This document shows, piece by piece, positions 18,136 through 27,554 of a DNA stretch of 64,000 bases. Origin of the DNA: Planctomycetaceae bacterium (GTDB lineage: Bacteria; Planctomycetota; Planctomycetia; Planctomycetales; Planctomycetaceae); contig JAWKUA010000022.1 in NCBI GenBank assembly GCA_041398785.1, positions 62,001 to 126,000 of the forward strand, written 5' to 3'. The position numbers and the translations under genes are program-made. Within the stretch, counting starts at the first letter, position 1, and every line of letters begins with the position of its first letter. The notes beneath the pieces are model-generated. The model ran no database searches. It saw only the letters and a list, made by a program, of their open reading frames with translations, and had not been told where the DNA came from.

Positions 18136-20361
18136 CTACTTCGACCGCTCCCCGTAGATCGGTGGTTTCCAGTCGGCGGGGAGTCTTCCCTGGGGACGGA
18201 CTCCGTAGGCGTCGGTCGGAATCGGATGATCCTCGGGGTTCAGCACGGGCAGGTCGTCGGGCAGGTGTTTGATCTTGAAGTCGCGGTACTGAATCTTCAT
18301 CGCCGGGCCGACGTGGACCTGGACCGCCAGCACTCCTTCCAGAGCGCGGCCGGTCGGGTCCAGGTCGATGAGGTCGGCGGTCTGGTGTCCGTCGATCCAG
18401 TGCTGATGATGGTTTCCCTGAACGAGCACACGGAAGTCGTGCCATTCGTCCGGCGCGAATTCGCGGACCGGCATCTTGTCGACAACCCACGGCTGCCCGG
18501 ATTCATCGACGATCACTTTTTCGCCGGTGTGCGACAGAATGCGGCGACCTCGTTCTTCGTACAGCATCCCGTTGTATTCGGGAACGTCAGCGACGACGTC
18601 GCATTGATAGCCGGTGACAATGTCGAGTCCCAGGTCGGGCCGCGACTGGCCGCGATATTGCAGTCCGCTGTTGCCTCCGGGCGTCACTTTCACCTGCACT
18701 CGCAGATCGAAGTTGCGAATCGTTGATCCCTTCCAGGTCAGAAATCGATTCGACTTCAGCGATCCGTCCGTGACGCCGGTGATGGCACCGTCTTGCACGG
18801 ACCAGAACTGCGGATCTCCCGACCACTGAGCCAGGTTGCGGCCATTGAACAGGTTCACGAAACCGTCGTCGCCGGGTTTGACGGTCACCGCGGCCGACGC
18901 TTCCGGATGAGGAACCGTGGACGCGGTGAATTCTTCCGCCAGCGGCTGCAGCGGACCTCCCAGTTCGCGGACTCGCTGCGTCGTCCGTTCCCGCATGGCC
19001 TGCAGCGTGTCGGCGTGCTGCGGATTGTCCGCGAGATTCACCAGTTCGTCCGGATCACTCAGCAGGTCGTGAAGGAACTCACGGTTGCCGTGATCAACGT
19101 AGCGAACATATTTGAACCGCTGATTTCTCAGTCCTTCAAATGCCGGGATCCGCGTACGAACGGCGAAGTGTTCGTGAAAGGTTTCCGTCCGCCAGTCGTC
19201 CGGCTTTCCGTCGCTGACAACGGGGCTCAGGCTGCGGCCCTGATAGCGATCCGGGACGTCGGCTCCGGCCCAGTCGAGGAACGTCGACGGCAGATCCAGA
19301 TTCAGCGCCAGAGCATCGGTCACCTGACCCTTCCGGCTTGCGTCGACCCGCGGGTCGGCGACGATCAGGGGCACCCGCAGCGATTCGTCGTAGTGAGACC
19401 ACTTGCCCGCGAAGCCGCGGTTGCCCATGTAGTAACCATTGTCGGCGGAATAGACGATGATGGTATTGTCGGCAAGTCCATGGTCTTCCAGCGCCTTCAT
19501 GAACCGGCCGATCTCACCGTCAATGCCGCTGACCATGCGGTAATAGGCTCGGATATTGATCTGATACTTGTACGGTGTATTCCAGCGCCAGAACCAGCGT
19601 TCCCGATTGATGGTGGTCTGCAGGAAATCCGGCTGAGCTTCGAAGATCGCCGGATCATTCAGCCGCGGCGGGGCGATCGTCACATCGTCATACATTCCGT
19701 CGACGGAACGTGGCCACGGAAAATGGCCGATTCCCGGACGTCGGTCACCGTCTTCGGCGTGGCACGCGTTGAACCACATATTCAGTGCGAACGGCTGGTC
19801 CCCTGGCTGCGATTCGATGAACGAGATACCTCGATCGACGATCAATTCGGTTTCATGACGCAGAGTTCCGTCGGGCTGTTTCTTGTAATACGGATCGCGG
19901 CCGATTGCTTCGAATTCATCAAAGTGATCTTCGGCGCGGTAGCCTTCGGGCATCCTTGCGTGCCACTTGCCGAAGTAGCCGGTGCGATAGCCCTGCTGTC
20001 TCAGAATGTCGGAATACAGCGTTTCCACGGCTTCCGGTCGAGCCAGATCGTGATTACCAGGCGTGCCATAGCTGCGACCCGTCAGTCCGGTCAGGATCGT
20101 TGTGCGGCTGACCCAGCAGATCGAATGACTGACAAATGCGTTTTCAAACCGGGTTCCGCGAGCGGCCAGAGCATCGATATTGGGTGTGCGGATGACGGAG
20201 TTACCGTAGCAGCCAAGCGTCGATGTCGTTTGATCGTCGGTGAAGAAGAAGACGATGTTGGGACGTTCGAATGCCTCCGCGCGGACGTATTGCGTGATCG
20301 CGCAGACGAGCAGCAGCAGCGTTCGCGTCAAGACTGTTCTCGGCAATTGTCCGGATGTCAT
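18136..20361 (-). CDS. Sulfatase fused to C-terminal DUF1080 domain
   Basis: A protein of 741 residues with a signal peptide (LLLLVCAITQYVRAEA). The sulfatase domain (about 33-480) shows metal-binding FFTDDQ near 40, the catalytic pentapeptide CWVSR at 82-86 and YSADNGYYMGNRG near 305. The usual signature is C-x-P-S-R, so the Pro at +2 is Val here, which could affect formylglycine formation. DUF1080 (about 500-720) starts GFVNLFNGRNLAQW and contains GNSGLQYRGQ; this concanavalin-like fold accompanies glycan enzymes, and some members are 3-keto-disaccharide hydrolases. The fusion suggests desulfation plus glycan processing or binding. Secreted or periplasmic. A broken copy of its 3' end lies at 15831. 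Confidence 0.93.
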   Translation of the reverse strand: MTSGQLPRTVLTRTLLLLVCAITQYVRAEAFERPNIVFFFTDDQTTSTLGCYGNSVIRTPNIDALAARGTRFENAFVSHSICWVSRTTILTGLTGRSYGTPGNHDLARPEAVETLYSDILRQQGYRTGYFGKWHARMPEGYRAEDHFDEFEAIGRDPYYKKQPDGTLRHETELIVDRGISFIESQPGDQPFALNMWFNACHAEDGDRRPGIGHFPWPRSVDGMYDDVTIAPPRLNDPAIFEAQPDFLQTTINRERWFWRWNTPYKYQINIRAYYRMVSGIDGEIGRFMKALEDHGLADNTIIVYSADNGYYMGNRGFAGKWSHYDESLRVPLIVADPRVDASRKGQVTDALALNLDLPSTFLDWAGADVPDRYQGRSLSPVVSDGKPDDWRTETFHEHFAVRTRIPAFEGLRNQRFKYVRYVDHGNREFLHDLLSDPDELVNLADNPQHADTLQAMRERTTQRVRELGGPLQPLAEEFTASTVPHPEASAAVTVKPGDDGFVNLFNGRNLAQWSGDPQFWSVQDGAITGVTDGSLKSNRFLTWKGSTIRNFDLRVQVKVTPGGNSGLQYRGQSRPDLGLDIVTGYQCDVVADVPEYNGMLYEERGRRILSHTGEKVIVDESGQPWVVDKMPVREFAPDEWHDFRVLVQGNHHQHWIDGHQTADLIDLDPTGRALEGVLAVQVHVGPAMKIQYRDFKIKHLPDDLPVLNPEDHPIPTDAYGVRPQGRLPADWKPPIYGERSK

Positions 20362-20579
20362 CGTCGTCTCCGTCGTTTCATGTTGCTCGCGATTGCCCGC
20401 GAGAAGTTTTCCGCCGTGGGAACGTCTTCAGCTGGTTCGCATCGTACAAAGCAAGTCCCGGGAGTTCATCCGGCGCGCGGCGGACCAGGCATCAGGAATT
20501 GCTCGCGGCTCGATTTCGGTTAAAATACAGGCTCTTCGAACCCCTGAGTTGCGAGCGAACCGAACCTGGTGAACGAACG

Positions 20580-23060
20580 ATGCGTGTCTCTGTGATCCAC
20601 CTCCTGAGTTTGTGTGTTGTTTTGGTGTCTTTCGCCGTCTGCTGCCCGTGCGGAGCGGCTGCCGGTGACGAACCAGCCGAAGTGGCCATTGATCCGGCGA
20701 AGGTGTACGCCGCGAAGTGTGCTCGCTGCCACGGAGATTCCGGTCAGGGCGTCGCGGACGGGCACAACGAACCGCTGCGAGGTACGCAGACCATCGATGA
20801 ACTGACGAAGCTCATCGTCGAAACCATGCCGGAAGAAGATCCGGCTGACTGCGTCGGTGAGGAAGCTCGTCTGCTGGCGGAATACATCCACAAGACGTTC
20901 TACTCCCAGGCGGCAAACGACAGGCCCGTCGTCGAGCTGTCGCGGCTGACGGTGGATCAGTACCGCAACGTGATCGCGGACACGATTGGTCGATTCGCTC
21001 CCGGACAACCCCGCGAGCAGTCCGACGATGATCGTCCCCGGCGTCGTTCACGGCGCGTTGCCACCGAGGAACCGGTTGTGCCGGGGCTGCGAGGCGAATA
21101 CTTTCAGTCGCGAGGCATGAGCAAGGCGGACCGGCTGGCTCACTACAGCAGCGACACGCATCTGGAGTTTGACTTCGGCACGGGCAGTCCGACTCCCACG
21201 ATTCTGCCGGACCAGTTTTCGATTATCTGGGAAGGCGGGCTGATCGCTGGTGCGACCGGTCACTACGAGTTCCGGATCACGACGCAAAACGGTGCTCGGC
21301 TGTATCTGAACCTGGATCCTCAGGAAGGTCTTCGCAAGCTGCGCGACGACAGTTCCGCCGCCGGCCAGCAGGCGCTGATCGACGGCTGGGTCAGTTCCGG
21401 AAAAATGCGTGAACTGAGTGCCCGCGTATTTTTGCTGGGAGGCCGCACGTATCCGATTCGACTGGAGTTCTTCAAATACCTGGAAGATACCGCTTCCGTC
21501 AAACTGGAATGGAAGCCGCCGCATGGCGCGTGGCAGGTGCTGGATCACAACAACACGCAGTCCGTGAGGACACCGCGAGTCTATGTTTGTGAAACTCCGT
21601 TTCCGGCAGACGATCACAGTCTGGGTTACGAACGGGGCAGTTCGGTTTCCCCCGAATGGCAGGCCGCTACAACCAGCGCGGCCGTCGCGGCGGCTCAGGA
21701 AGTTGTGGACCGTTTGCCCGCGCTGGCCGGATTTTCTGACGACGAAGACGCGGACCCTGACGATCGTGCGAAACGGGCCAGTGACTTCGTGCTGAACTTC
21801 GCTGCGACGGCTTATCGTCGACCGCTGACCGACAGCGAACGCGAACTGCTGGCTGCGATCATGTCGGCCAGTTCCGAAAACCCTGAAGCGGCCGTCCGCC
21901 GCGCGGTTGCGACCGTGCTGATGTCGCCGCACTTCCTTTACACCGATCTGACGCCCGCCGATGAGCAGCCATCGCAGCATGCCGTGGCGTCGCGGCTGGC
22001 TCTGACGCTCTGGGATTCGATTCCCGACCGCGAACTCAGCGACGCCGCGGACCGTGGCGAGCTGCAGACTCCCGAACAGATCAGGCAGCACGCGTCCCGA
22101 ATGATGGAGGACGGCAGGGCGAAAGCAAAAATGGCGGGCTTCTTTCGCAAGTGGCTGGAACTGGAAGAACGGGATCTGGCCAAGGACAAGGCGATGTTCC
22201 CCGAATTCGACGAAGCCGTCATCGCCGACCTGCGGAAGTCGCTGGAACTGTTCATCGACCGAGTGGTCTGGAGCCGCGAATCGGACTATCGCCAGCTTCT
22301 GCTTGCCGATTACCTGGTGCTGAATGATCCGCTGCGTGAGCTGTACGCGGCTGACCTGCCGGATGGCAGTGCCGAACTGGATGAGCAGGAAATCCGTCGC
22401 CGGGCTCGGACGGAACGCGTTGCGTCGGAATTTCAGCCCGTCGAATTTCCGGAAGGCCAGCGCAGCGGAGTGCTGACGCATCCGTATCTGCTGAGCGCCT
22501 ACGCGTACCACAACAACACATCGCCGATTCACCGCGGTGTCTTCCTGACTCGCAACATCGTCGGGCGAGCCCTGAATCCTCCGCCGATGGCCGTCGCCTT
22601 CAAGGACAACGAATTCGCCGCCGACCTGACGATGCGGGAAAAAGTCACGCAGCTCACCAGCGACAAAGCGTGCATGTCGTGCCATTCCATCATCAATCCG
22701 CTGGGATTCACGCTGGAAAGTTTTGACGCCGTGGGGCGTTTCCGGTCGGTCGACAACAGCAAGCCCGTCGATACGCGAACTCAATACACAACAGAAGCCG
22801 GCGAGACTCTGGAATTCGCACGTGCGAAGGACATTGCGGAATTTGCCGTTTCGCACGATGAAGCTCACCGGGCTTTCGTCACGCAGGTCTTCCAGCATCT
22901 GGTGAAACAGAATCCGATGGCGTACGGTGAACAGACCATCGAGGCGCTGTCCGAACAATTCGAGAAAGACCAGTTCAACATTCAGAATCTGTGGGTTCAG
23001 ATCGCAACGCGCACCGCCGCCGGCGGCTCCGATGAAAAACTCCTGTCCGGGACGCCGTAA
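20580..23060 (+). CDS. Planctomycete cytochrome / PA14 / DUF1592-1588-1585 protein
   Basis: A protein of 826 residues starting at ATG 20580 (MRVSVIHLL); the frame opens earlier at 20355 but overlaps the divergent sulfatase gene and lacks a signal peptide. Order: signal peptide, a class-I-like haem site CARCH near 42 (AKCARCHGDSGQG), DUF1587-like VDQYRNVIAD, a PA14 carbohydrate-binding module (about 160-330, GHYEFRITTQNGARLYL), DUF1595 (YRRPLTDSERELL), DUF1592 (VLMSPHFLYTDL), DUF1588 with a second haem-type CMSCH (SIINPLGFTLESFDAVG) and DUF1585 at the end. The set is planctomycete-typical and nearly always sits beside DUF1552, as here. It is probably a periplasmic redox protein acting on complex carbohydrate; the reaction is unknown. 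Confidence 0.93.
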   Translation: MRVSVIHLLSLCVVLVSFAVCCPCGAAAGDEPAEVAIDPAKVYAAKCARCHGDSGQGVADGHNEPLRGTQTIDELTKLIVETMPEEDPADCVGEEARLLAEYIHKTFYSQAANDRPVVELSRLTVDQYRNVIADTIGRFAPGQPREQSDDDRPRRRSRRVATEEPVVPGLRGEYFQSRGMSKADRLAHYSSDTHLEFDFGTGSPTPTILPDQFSIIWEGGLIAGATGHYEFRITTQNGARLYLNLDPQEGLRKLRDDSSAAGQQALIDGWVSSGKMRELSARVFLLGGRTYPIRLEFFKYLEDTASVKLEWKPPHGAWQVLDHNNTQSVRTPRVYVCETPFPADDHSLGYERGSSVSPEWQAATTSAAVAAAQEVVDRLPALAGFSDDEDADPDDRAKRASDFVLNFAATAYRRPLTDSERELLAAIMSASSENPEAAVRRAVATVLMSPHFLYTDLTPADEQPSQHAVASRLALTLWDSIPDRELSDAADRGELQTPEQIRQHASRMMEDGRAKAKMAGFFRKWLELEERDLAKDKAMFPEFDEAVIADLRKSLELFIDRVVWSRESDYRQLLLADYLVLNDPLRELYAADLPDGSAELDEQEIRRRARTERVASEFQPVEFPEGQRSGVLTHPYLLSAYAYHNNTSPIHRGVFLTRNIVGRALNPPPMAVAFKDNEFAADLTMREKVTQLTSDKACMSCHSIINPLGFTLESFDAVGRFRSVDNSKPVDTRTQYTTEAGETLEFARAKDIAEFAVSHDEAHRAFVTQVFQHLVKQNPMAYGEQTIEALSEQFEKDQFNIQNLWVQIATRTAAGGSDEKLLSGTP

Positions 23061-23086
23061 AACTCTTCAGCCAAAGGAAACGCATC

Positions 23087-24427
23087 ATGCATCGTATCAG
23101 CAACAATCGACGCCGATTTCTTCGCGACCTTGGACTCAGCGCGGCGGCTCTGCCATTTGTGGCGGGTTTGCCGAGTCTGGTGCGTGCCGACGACAGCGGG
23201 GCGACGCCGCGAAAACGGCTGATCGTGATGTTCTCGCCCAACGGCACGCTGCCCGACGAATTCTGGCCGGACGAATTCGGAACCGACAGCCCGCTGAAGC
23301 TGAAGGCGATGCTCAGCGCTCTGGAACCGTTTCGCGAACAGACTCTGATCCTGAAAGGTGTCGACAACAAGATTCGCGGCGACGGTGACAACCACATGCG
23401 CGGAATGTCGTGTCTGCTGACCGCGACCGAACTGAATCCGGGAAACATTCAGGGTGGATCCGACACACCCGCGGGCTGGGCCGGCGGCATTTCGATCGAT
23501 CAGGAAATGCGGACCTTCTTTCAGTCACGAGATGATTCCCGAACGCGTTTCGGGTCGCTGGAATTCGGCGTGGCGGTTCCCAATCGAGCTGACCCGTGGA
23601 CGCGCATGTGTTACGCCGACAGCGACAAGCCGATCGCTCCCATCGATGATCCCGGCCAGATGTTCGAAAAGCTGTACGGCGGCGCGCAGGAACGACAGGT
23701 CGTCGCCAGCGTGCTGGACAGCGTCCGAGCGGACCTGAATCGTGTCGCGCCAAAGCTGAGTTCGGCCGACCGGAAAATGCTGGAAGAACATCTGCAGAAT
23801 GTCCGCCAACTGGAAAAGGATCTTGCGGCCGCGGCCGAACAGTCGGCTCTGCAGTTCCCCGAACCCGACATCGATCCCAACATCGAACTGGTCAACGACA
23901 ACACGCCGCAGATCAGCCGTATGCAGATTGACCTGCTGGTCAACGCCATGGCCAACGACATGACTCGTGTGGCCAGCCTGCAGTTCATGCGGTCCGTCGG
24001 ACAGGCGCGCATGCGCTGGCTGGGTGTCGAGGAAGGCCATCATTCGCTGTCGCACGAACCGGACAACAACGCGGATGCTCACGACAAGCTGAAACGGATC
24101 AACAGCTGGTTCGCGGAACAGCTTGCATATCTGGCCGGCCGCCTTGCTGCGACTCCGGAACCCGGTGGTTCAAACGGCACGATGCTCGACAACACGCAGA
24201 TCGTGTGGCTGAACGAACTGGGCAAGGGCAACTCGCACACGCTCAGCAACATCCCGTTCCTGCTGGTCGGCGGCGGTGCCGGATTCCGGACCGGCTGTGC
24301 TCGAGACCTGGACGGCGCGGCTCACAACCGGCTGTGGCTGTCACTCGCTCACGGTCTGGGACATCACGACCTAACGTCGTTCGGCACCGAAAAGTACAAC
24401 GACGGCGGAGCACTGTCGCTGTCGTGA
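23087..24427 (+). CDS. DUF1552 Tat-exported protein
   Basis: A protein of 446 residues, 26 bases after the cytochrome gene with a good Shine-Dalgarno (AAAGGAAACGCATC-ATG). The N-terminus has a twin-arginine-like NRRRFLRDLG signal followed by SAAALPFVAGLP. DUF1552 landmarks are FSPNGTLPDEFWP, NHMRGMSCLLTA and VEEGHHSLSHEPD, ending with GLGHHDLTSFG. DUF1552 resembles DUF1501 in fold and is the standard partner of DUF1592 proteins. Function is unknown; the fixed pairing implies a shared complex or pathway. Confidence 0.93.
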   Translation: MHRISNNRRRFLRDLGLSAAALPFVAGLPSLVRADDSGATPRKRLIVMFSPNGTLPDEFWPDEFGTDSPLKLKAMLSALEPFREQTLILKGVDNKIRGDGDNHMRGMSCLLTATELNPGNIQGGSDTPAGWAGGISIDQEMRTFFQSRDDSRTRFGSLEFGVAVPNRADPWTRMCYADSDKPIAPIDDPGQMFEKLYGGAQERQVVASVLDSVRADLNRVAPKLSSADRKMLEEHLQNVRQLEKDLAAAAEQSALQFPEPDIDPNIELVNDNTPQISRMQIDLLVNAMANDMTRVASLQFMRSVGQARMRWLGVEEGHHSLSHEPDNNADAHDKLKRINSWFAEQLAYLAGRLAATPEPGGSNGTMLDNTQIVWLNELGKGNSHTLSNIPFLLVGGGAGFRTGCARDLDGAAHNRLWLSLAHGLGHHDLTSFGTEKYNDGGALSLS

Positions 24428-24477
24428 CGCCGGCATCGGCCGCATCGCTTGTCTGTCGGCCGCGGCCGCACGCCGCG

Positions 24478-26631
24478 TTAGCCGCGCGATTCGGCAAATC
24501 GCAGCGGTAGTGATCGGGAACGAACTCCCGCCGCCTGGTGGATGGCGTTGGCGATTGCCGGCGCGACGGCGATGATCGGGGTTTCTCCGGCGCCGACCGA
24601 AGGCAGGTCTTTGCGATCCACCAGGACGATCTCCAGTTCCGGCACTTCGGCCATGCGAGGAACGCGGTAACCGGAAAAGGCCGGGTTCAGAATTCGACCG
24701 TCGGCGAACCGAATCTCTTCAAACAAAGCCGCTCCCAGTCCCATGATCAGGCAGCCTTCTACCTGAGCCTTCAGGTTTCCGGGATTCTGAATCGCTCCGC
24801 ATTCGAACGCCTGGCAGATTCGCACGACGTTCAGTTTCCCGTCGATGATTTCCACTTCGGCGCAGGCCGCGACGAACGAGCCTTTTTCTGTGCCGCACGC
24901 CAGCCCGACTCCGTGACCGGCGGCGATGTTGTTGCGCCGGCGCGGCCACTGAAAGCGCTCCGCGGCGGCCTTCAGCACGTTCTTCAGCCGTCCGTCTTCC
25001 AGATTGCGAATTCGAAATTCCAGCGGATCAATGCCCGCCAGTTCCGCGAGTTCGTCCATCGCGCATTCCCGCGCGAACGTGTTGGCCGTTGACGCCAGCG
25101 CGCGGTACGACCCCTGTCGCAGTGGCGAATCCGCTCCGATGAAACGAGTTCGACCGGCCGCGGCAGTGTAGGGCGTATCAATCGCCGAACCGCCGGAGTT
25201 GTAGTTCGCAAAATCCCATCCGGTCAGCCGACCGCCGGCATCGATGCCGGCCTGAACTTCAATCAGTCCCGCCGGGCGAAAGTAGGCCCACGTGAATTCC
25301 TCGTCCCGTGTCCATCGCAGGTGAACGGGCTTTCCGGAGGACTTCGCCAGCCGCGCCGCTTCAATCGCTGCTTCGCCGGTGTGCTTGCCGCCGAAACCGC
25401 CGCCCGTGTCCGGCACGATCACGCGAACGCTGTCGTCCGGCAGCCGAAACGTCTCGCACAGTTCGCGATGCACGCGCGCCGGCTGCTGGGTTCCCGTCCA
25501 GACCGTCAGTTGTCCATTGTCCCATTCGGCCACGGCGGCGCGAGGTTCCATCGGCGCATGCTGAATGTATGCGATCGTGTATTGGCGTTCGATCGACTTG
25601 TCAGCGCCCTTCACAGCGCTTTCGAAATCACCCCACACGCGCGTTCCGCGGCGATCCGGCCGACCGGTTCGCTTCAGATGCTCGAACAGATTCTGGCTGT
25701 TGGTATCCGACGAAATCTCGTCCCACTGAGCCGACCGGGCGATCGCCTCAATGCATTTCGCGGCCTGCCACGACGACGGAGCAACACAACCGACGAACCC
25801 GGCGTCTCGCACAACGGTCACGTCCGGCATGTCGCCAGCCGCGGACAGATCGACCGATTTCAGCGTCGCTCCATACGACACAGGGCGAAGAATCCTGCCG
25901 TACATCATGCCGGGTCGAATGATGTCGGACGGAAATTTCGCCCGGCCCGTCACAACATCGCGTCCGCCGACCTTGCCCGCGGTTGTTCCCAGCACGCTCC
26001 ATTCGCTGACGTCAGTGATTGGAACCTCGCCGGCCGGTGTCGCGGTACTCAACCGTTCCTGAAGCACCGGGTCGCTGGCCAGTTCCGTCAGCGTCACCTG
26101 GCTGCCGCCTGCGCGGAAAACGCCGTTGTCGATCACCAGTTCGGACCGATCCGCATTCAGTCGCTGCGCCGCGTAGTCGGTCAGCAGTTCCCGGGCGGCC
26201 GCGGCCGCATTGCGGACGCGCGGGACGGTGGATGGAGTCGTCCGGCTGCCGGCAGTTCCACCGTCGTCCGGGCAGCGGCGAGTGTCCGCCATCACCAGTT
26301 GCACACGATCGACCGGTAGGCGAAGTTCTTCCGCGGCGGCCTGGGTGATCTGAGTACGCGAGCCCTGGCCAGCTTCCACCTTGCTTGTGAAAACAGTGAC
26401 CGTGCCGTCTTCCGAAAAATGGAATCGTGTGGACAGCGGTTCGTCAGCGCGCGCCGTCCGCGATCCTCCGCGCTGGCCGCGAGCAGGATTGGCGCAGATC
26501 GCAATCATCACTCCCGCGCTCATTGCCTGAACAAATTCGCGGCGGCCGGTTTCGAATGAATACGCCGGAGCTTCACGAAGTTCGTAGCGTTCCGCTTCGG
26601 CAGTCAGATCATCAAATCGTTCACTGGACAT
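24478..26631 (-). CDS. Molybdenum hydroxylase large subunit (IorB/CoxL-like, molybdopterin-binding)
   Basis: A protein of 717 residues with a Tat-like RREFVQAMSAG near 30, so probably exported as a folded complex. Xanthine-dehydrogenase-family marks are FTSKVEAGQGSRTQITQ near 79, GGGFGGKHTGEAA in the molybdopterin domain and the catalytic-Glu region GAGETPIIAVAPAI near the end. Together with the small [2Fe-2S] subunit upstream it makes a two-subunit enzyme like isoquinoline 1-oxidoreductase; no FAD subunit is present, so electrons likely go to a cytochrome or other acceptor. The substrate (N-heterocycle or aldehyde) cannot be told from sequence. moaC, a step in making its cofactor, lies 3.4 kb upstream on the same strand. 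Confidence 0.92.
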   Translation of the reverse strand: MSSERFDDLTAEAERYELREAPAYSFETGRREFVQAMSAGVMIAICANPARGQRGGSRTARADEPLSTRFHFSEDGTVTVFTSKVEAGQGSRTQITQAAAEELRLPVDRVQLVMADTRRCPDDGGTAGSRTTPSTVPRVRNAAAAARELLTDYAAQRLNADRSELVIDNGVFRAGGSQVTLTELASDPVLQERLSTATPAGEVPITDVSEWSVLGTTAGKVGGRDVVTGRAKFPSDIIRPGMMYGRILRPVSYGATLKSVDLSAAGDMPDVTVVRDAGFVGCVAPSSWQAAKCIEAIARSAQWDEISSDTNSQNLFEHLKRTGRPDRRGTRVWGDFESAVKGADKSIERQYTIAYIQHAPMEPRAAVAEWDNGQLTVWTGTQQPARVHRELCETFRLPDDSVRVIVPDTGGGFGGKHTGEAAIEAARLAKSSGKPVHLRWTRDEEFTWAYFRPAGLIEVQAGIDAGGRLTGWDFANYNSGGSAIDTPYTAAAGRTRFIGADSPLRQGSYRALASTANTFARECAMDELAELAGIDPLEFRIRNLEDGRLKNVLKAAAERFQWPRRRNNIAAGHGVGLACGTEKGSFVAACAEVEIIDGKLNVVRICQAFECGAIQNPGNLKAQVEGCLIMGLGAALFEEIRFADGRILNPAFSGYRVPRMAEVPELEIVLVDRKDLPSVGAGETPIIAVAPAIANAIHQAAGVRSRSLPLRFAESRG

Positions 26632-26676
26632 CGTCGGCCTCCGCTGCGAAGACGGTAAAAAAACGGATGGACGCGT

Positions 26677-27147
26677 TCAGGCACGTTCGCCGGCGACGGC
26701 CTGTTCAACCGCCGCCAGGATGTTGGGATAGTTGCAGCAGCGACATATGTGATCACTCATCGCCAAAACGATTTCATCGCGACCGGCGTCCGGATGGTCA
26801 CGGACGAATGCCACGGCCGTCATGATGTGGCCCGACACACAGTAGCCGCATTGCATGGCATCGTTGTCCAGAAATGCCTGCTGAACCGAATGCAGCCGTT
26901 CGTGTTCGGCGAGACCTTCGATCGTCTGAACCTGCCGCCCGGCGACCTCCGCGACCGATGTGATGCACGACCGAGTCGGCTGGCCATCAATCAGCACCGT
27001 GCATGCGCCGCATTCACCTTCGCCGCAGCCGAATTTGGTACCCGTCAGTTGGAAGTCCTCACGCAACACGTCCAGCAGCGGACGGTCCGGATCGGTCGTG
27101 GTCGAATGCTCGCGACCGTTGACAGTCAGATTGATCTGCCGAATCAT
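26677..27147 (-). CDS. Molybdenum hydroxylase small [2Fe-2S] subunit (IorA/CoxS-like)
   Basis: A protein of 156 residues, normal family length. The plant-type ferredoxin domain has CGEGECGACTVLIDG near 41-55 and a lone Cys near 62; the helical second-cluster domain has QCGYCVSGH near 100 and CRCCNYPNI near 134. All eight cluster cysteines are present. It passes electrons from the molybdenum centre through two [2Fe-2S] clusters. It lies 45 bases upstream of the large subunit on the same strand, an obvious operon. The motif CRCCNYP, with Cys in place of the usual Gly or Thr, is a small oddity. Confidence 0.95.
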   Translation of the reverse strand: MIRQINLTVNGREHSTTTDPDRPLLDVLREDFQLTGTKFGCGEGECGACTVLIDGQPTRSCITSVAEVAGRQVQTIEGLAEHERLHSVQQAFLDNDAMQCGYCVSGHIMTAVAFVRDHPDAGRDEIVLAMSDHICRCCNYPNILAAVEQAVAGERA

Positions 27148-27334
27148 CGAAGCGACTCCTGATGCAATTCACGAAGCAACCCGCGACAGTTGTGTGATTA
27201 TGACTCAGACCATCGCGCGAGACAAACCGCCTTTACGCGACATCGCGCATCGGTACGTGCCGCTCGCGGCACAGCTGTCCGCAACTGGGAGAAGGAGGCT
27301 CCTGCCGAGCCGCTGCAGCATCGGGTGGTCTGTT

Positions 27335-27362
27335 CACAGATTTCGCAGATGCACACAGATTG
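27335..27362 (+). repeat. Dispersed 28-bp repeat (CACAGATTTC family)
   Basis: The 28 bases CACAGATTTCGCAGATGCAC... match the reverse complement of 48204-48231 at about 25 of 28 positions by eye. Both copies lie in gene-free DNA. The surrounding gap (27148-27554) holds no gene I can support. Confidence 0.7.
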
Positions 27363-27445
27363 CTGCTGGTCGCGCAGGGCAGTCGGAGCGGTGTGTGCGG
27401 GCTCGGTCTGTGGGTCAGTGCGCAGATGAAGCGTGCTTGTTCGGA

Positions 27446-27497
27446 AAGGCGGAGCCTTCCTGGCAGTGCGTTCCAGGGCACGAGCCCCGGAACGAGG
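27446..27497 (+). repeat. Dispersed GC-rich repeat, single arm of the 11869 element
   Basis: AAGGCGGAGCCTTCCTGG...CCCCGGAACGAGG matches the right arm of the inverted repeat at 11956-12008 and, reversed, its left arm. It points to a dispersed intergenic repeat family in this genome. Confidence 0.75.
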
Positions 27498-27554
27498 TAA
27501 CAACTCGGGAACGAGGTGAACGGATCTCGAACGAGGCTGAATCGTGCGGCGGCG

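Noticed and set aside
18793..20523. Long open frame opposite the sulfatase-DUF1080 gene
   Set aside because: Antisense to a strongly supported gene, translation without domains.
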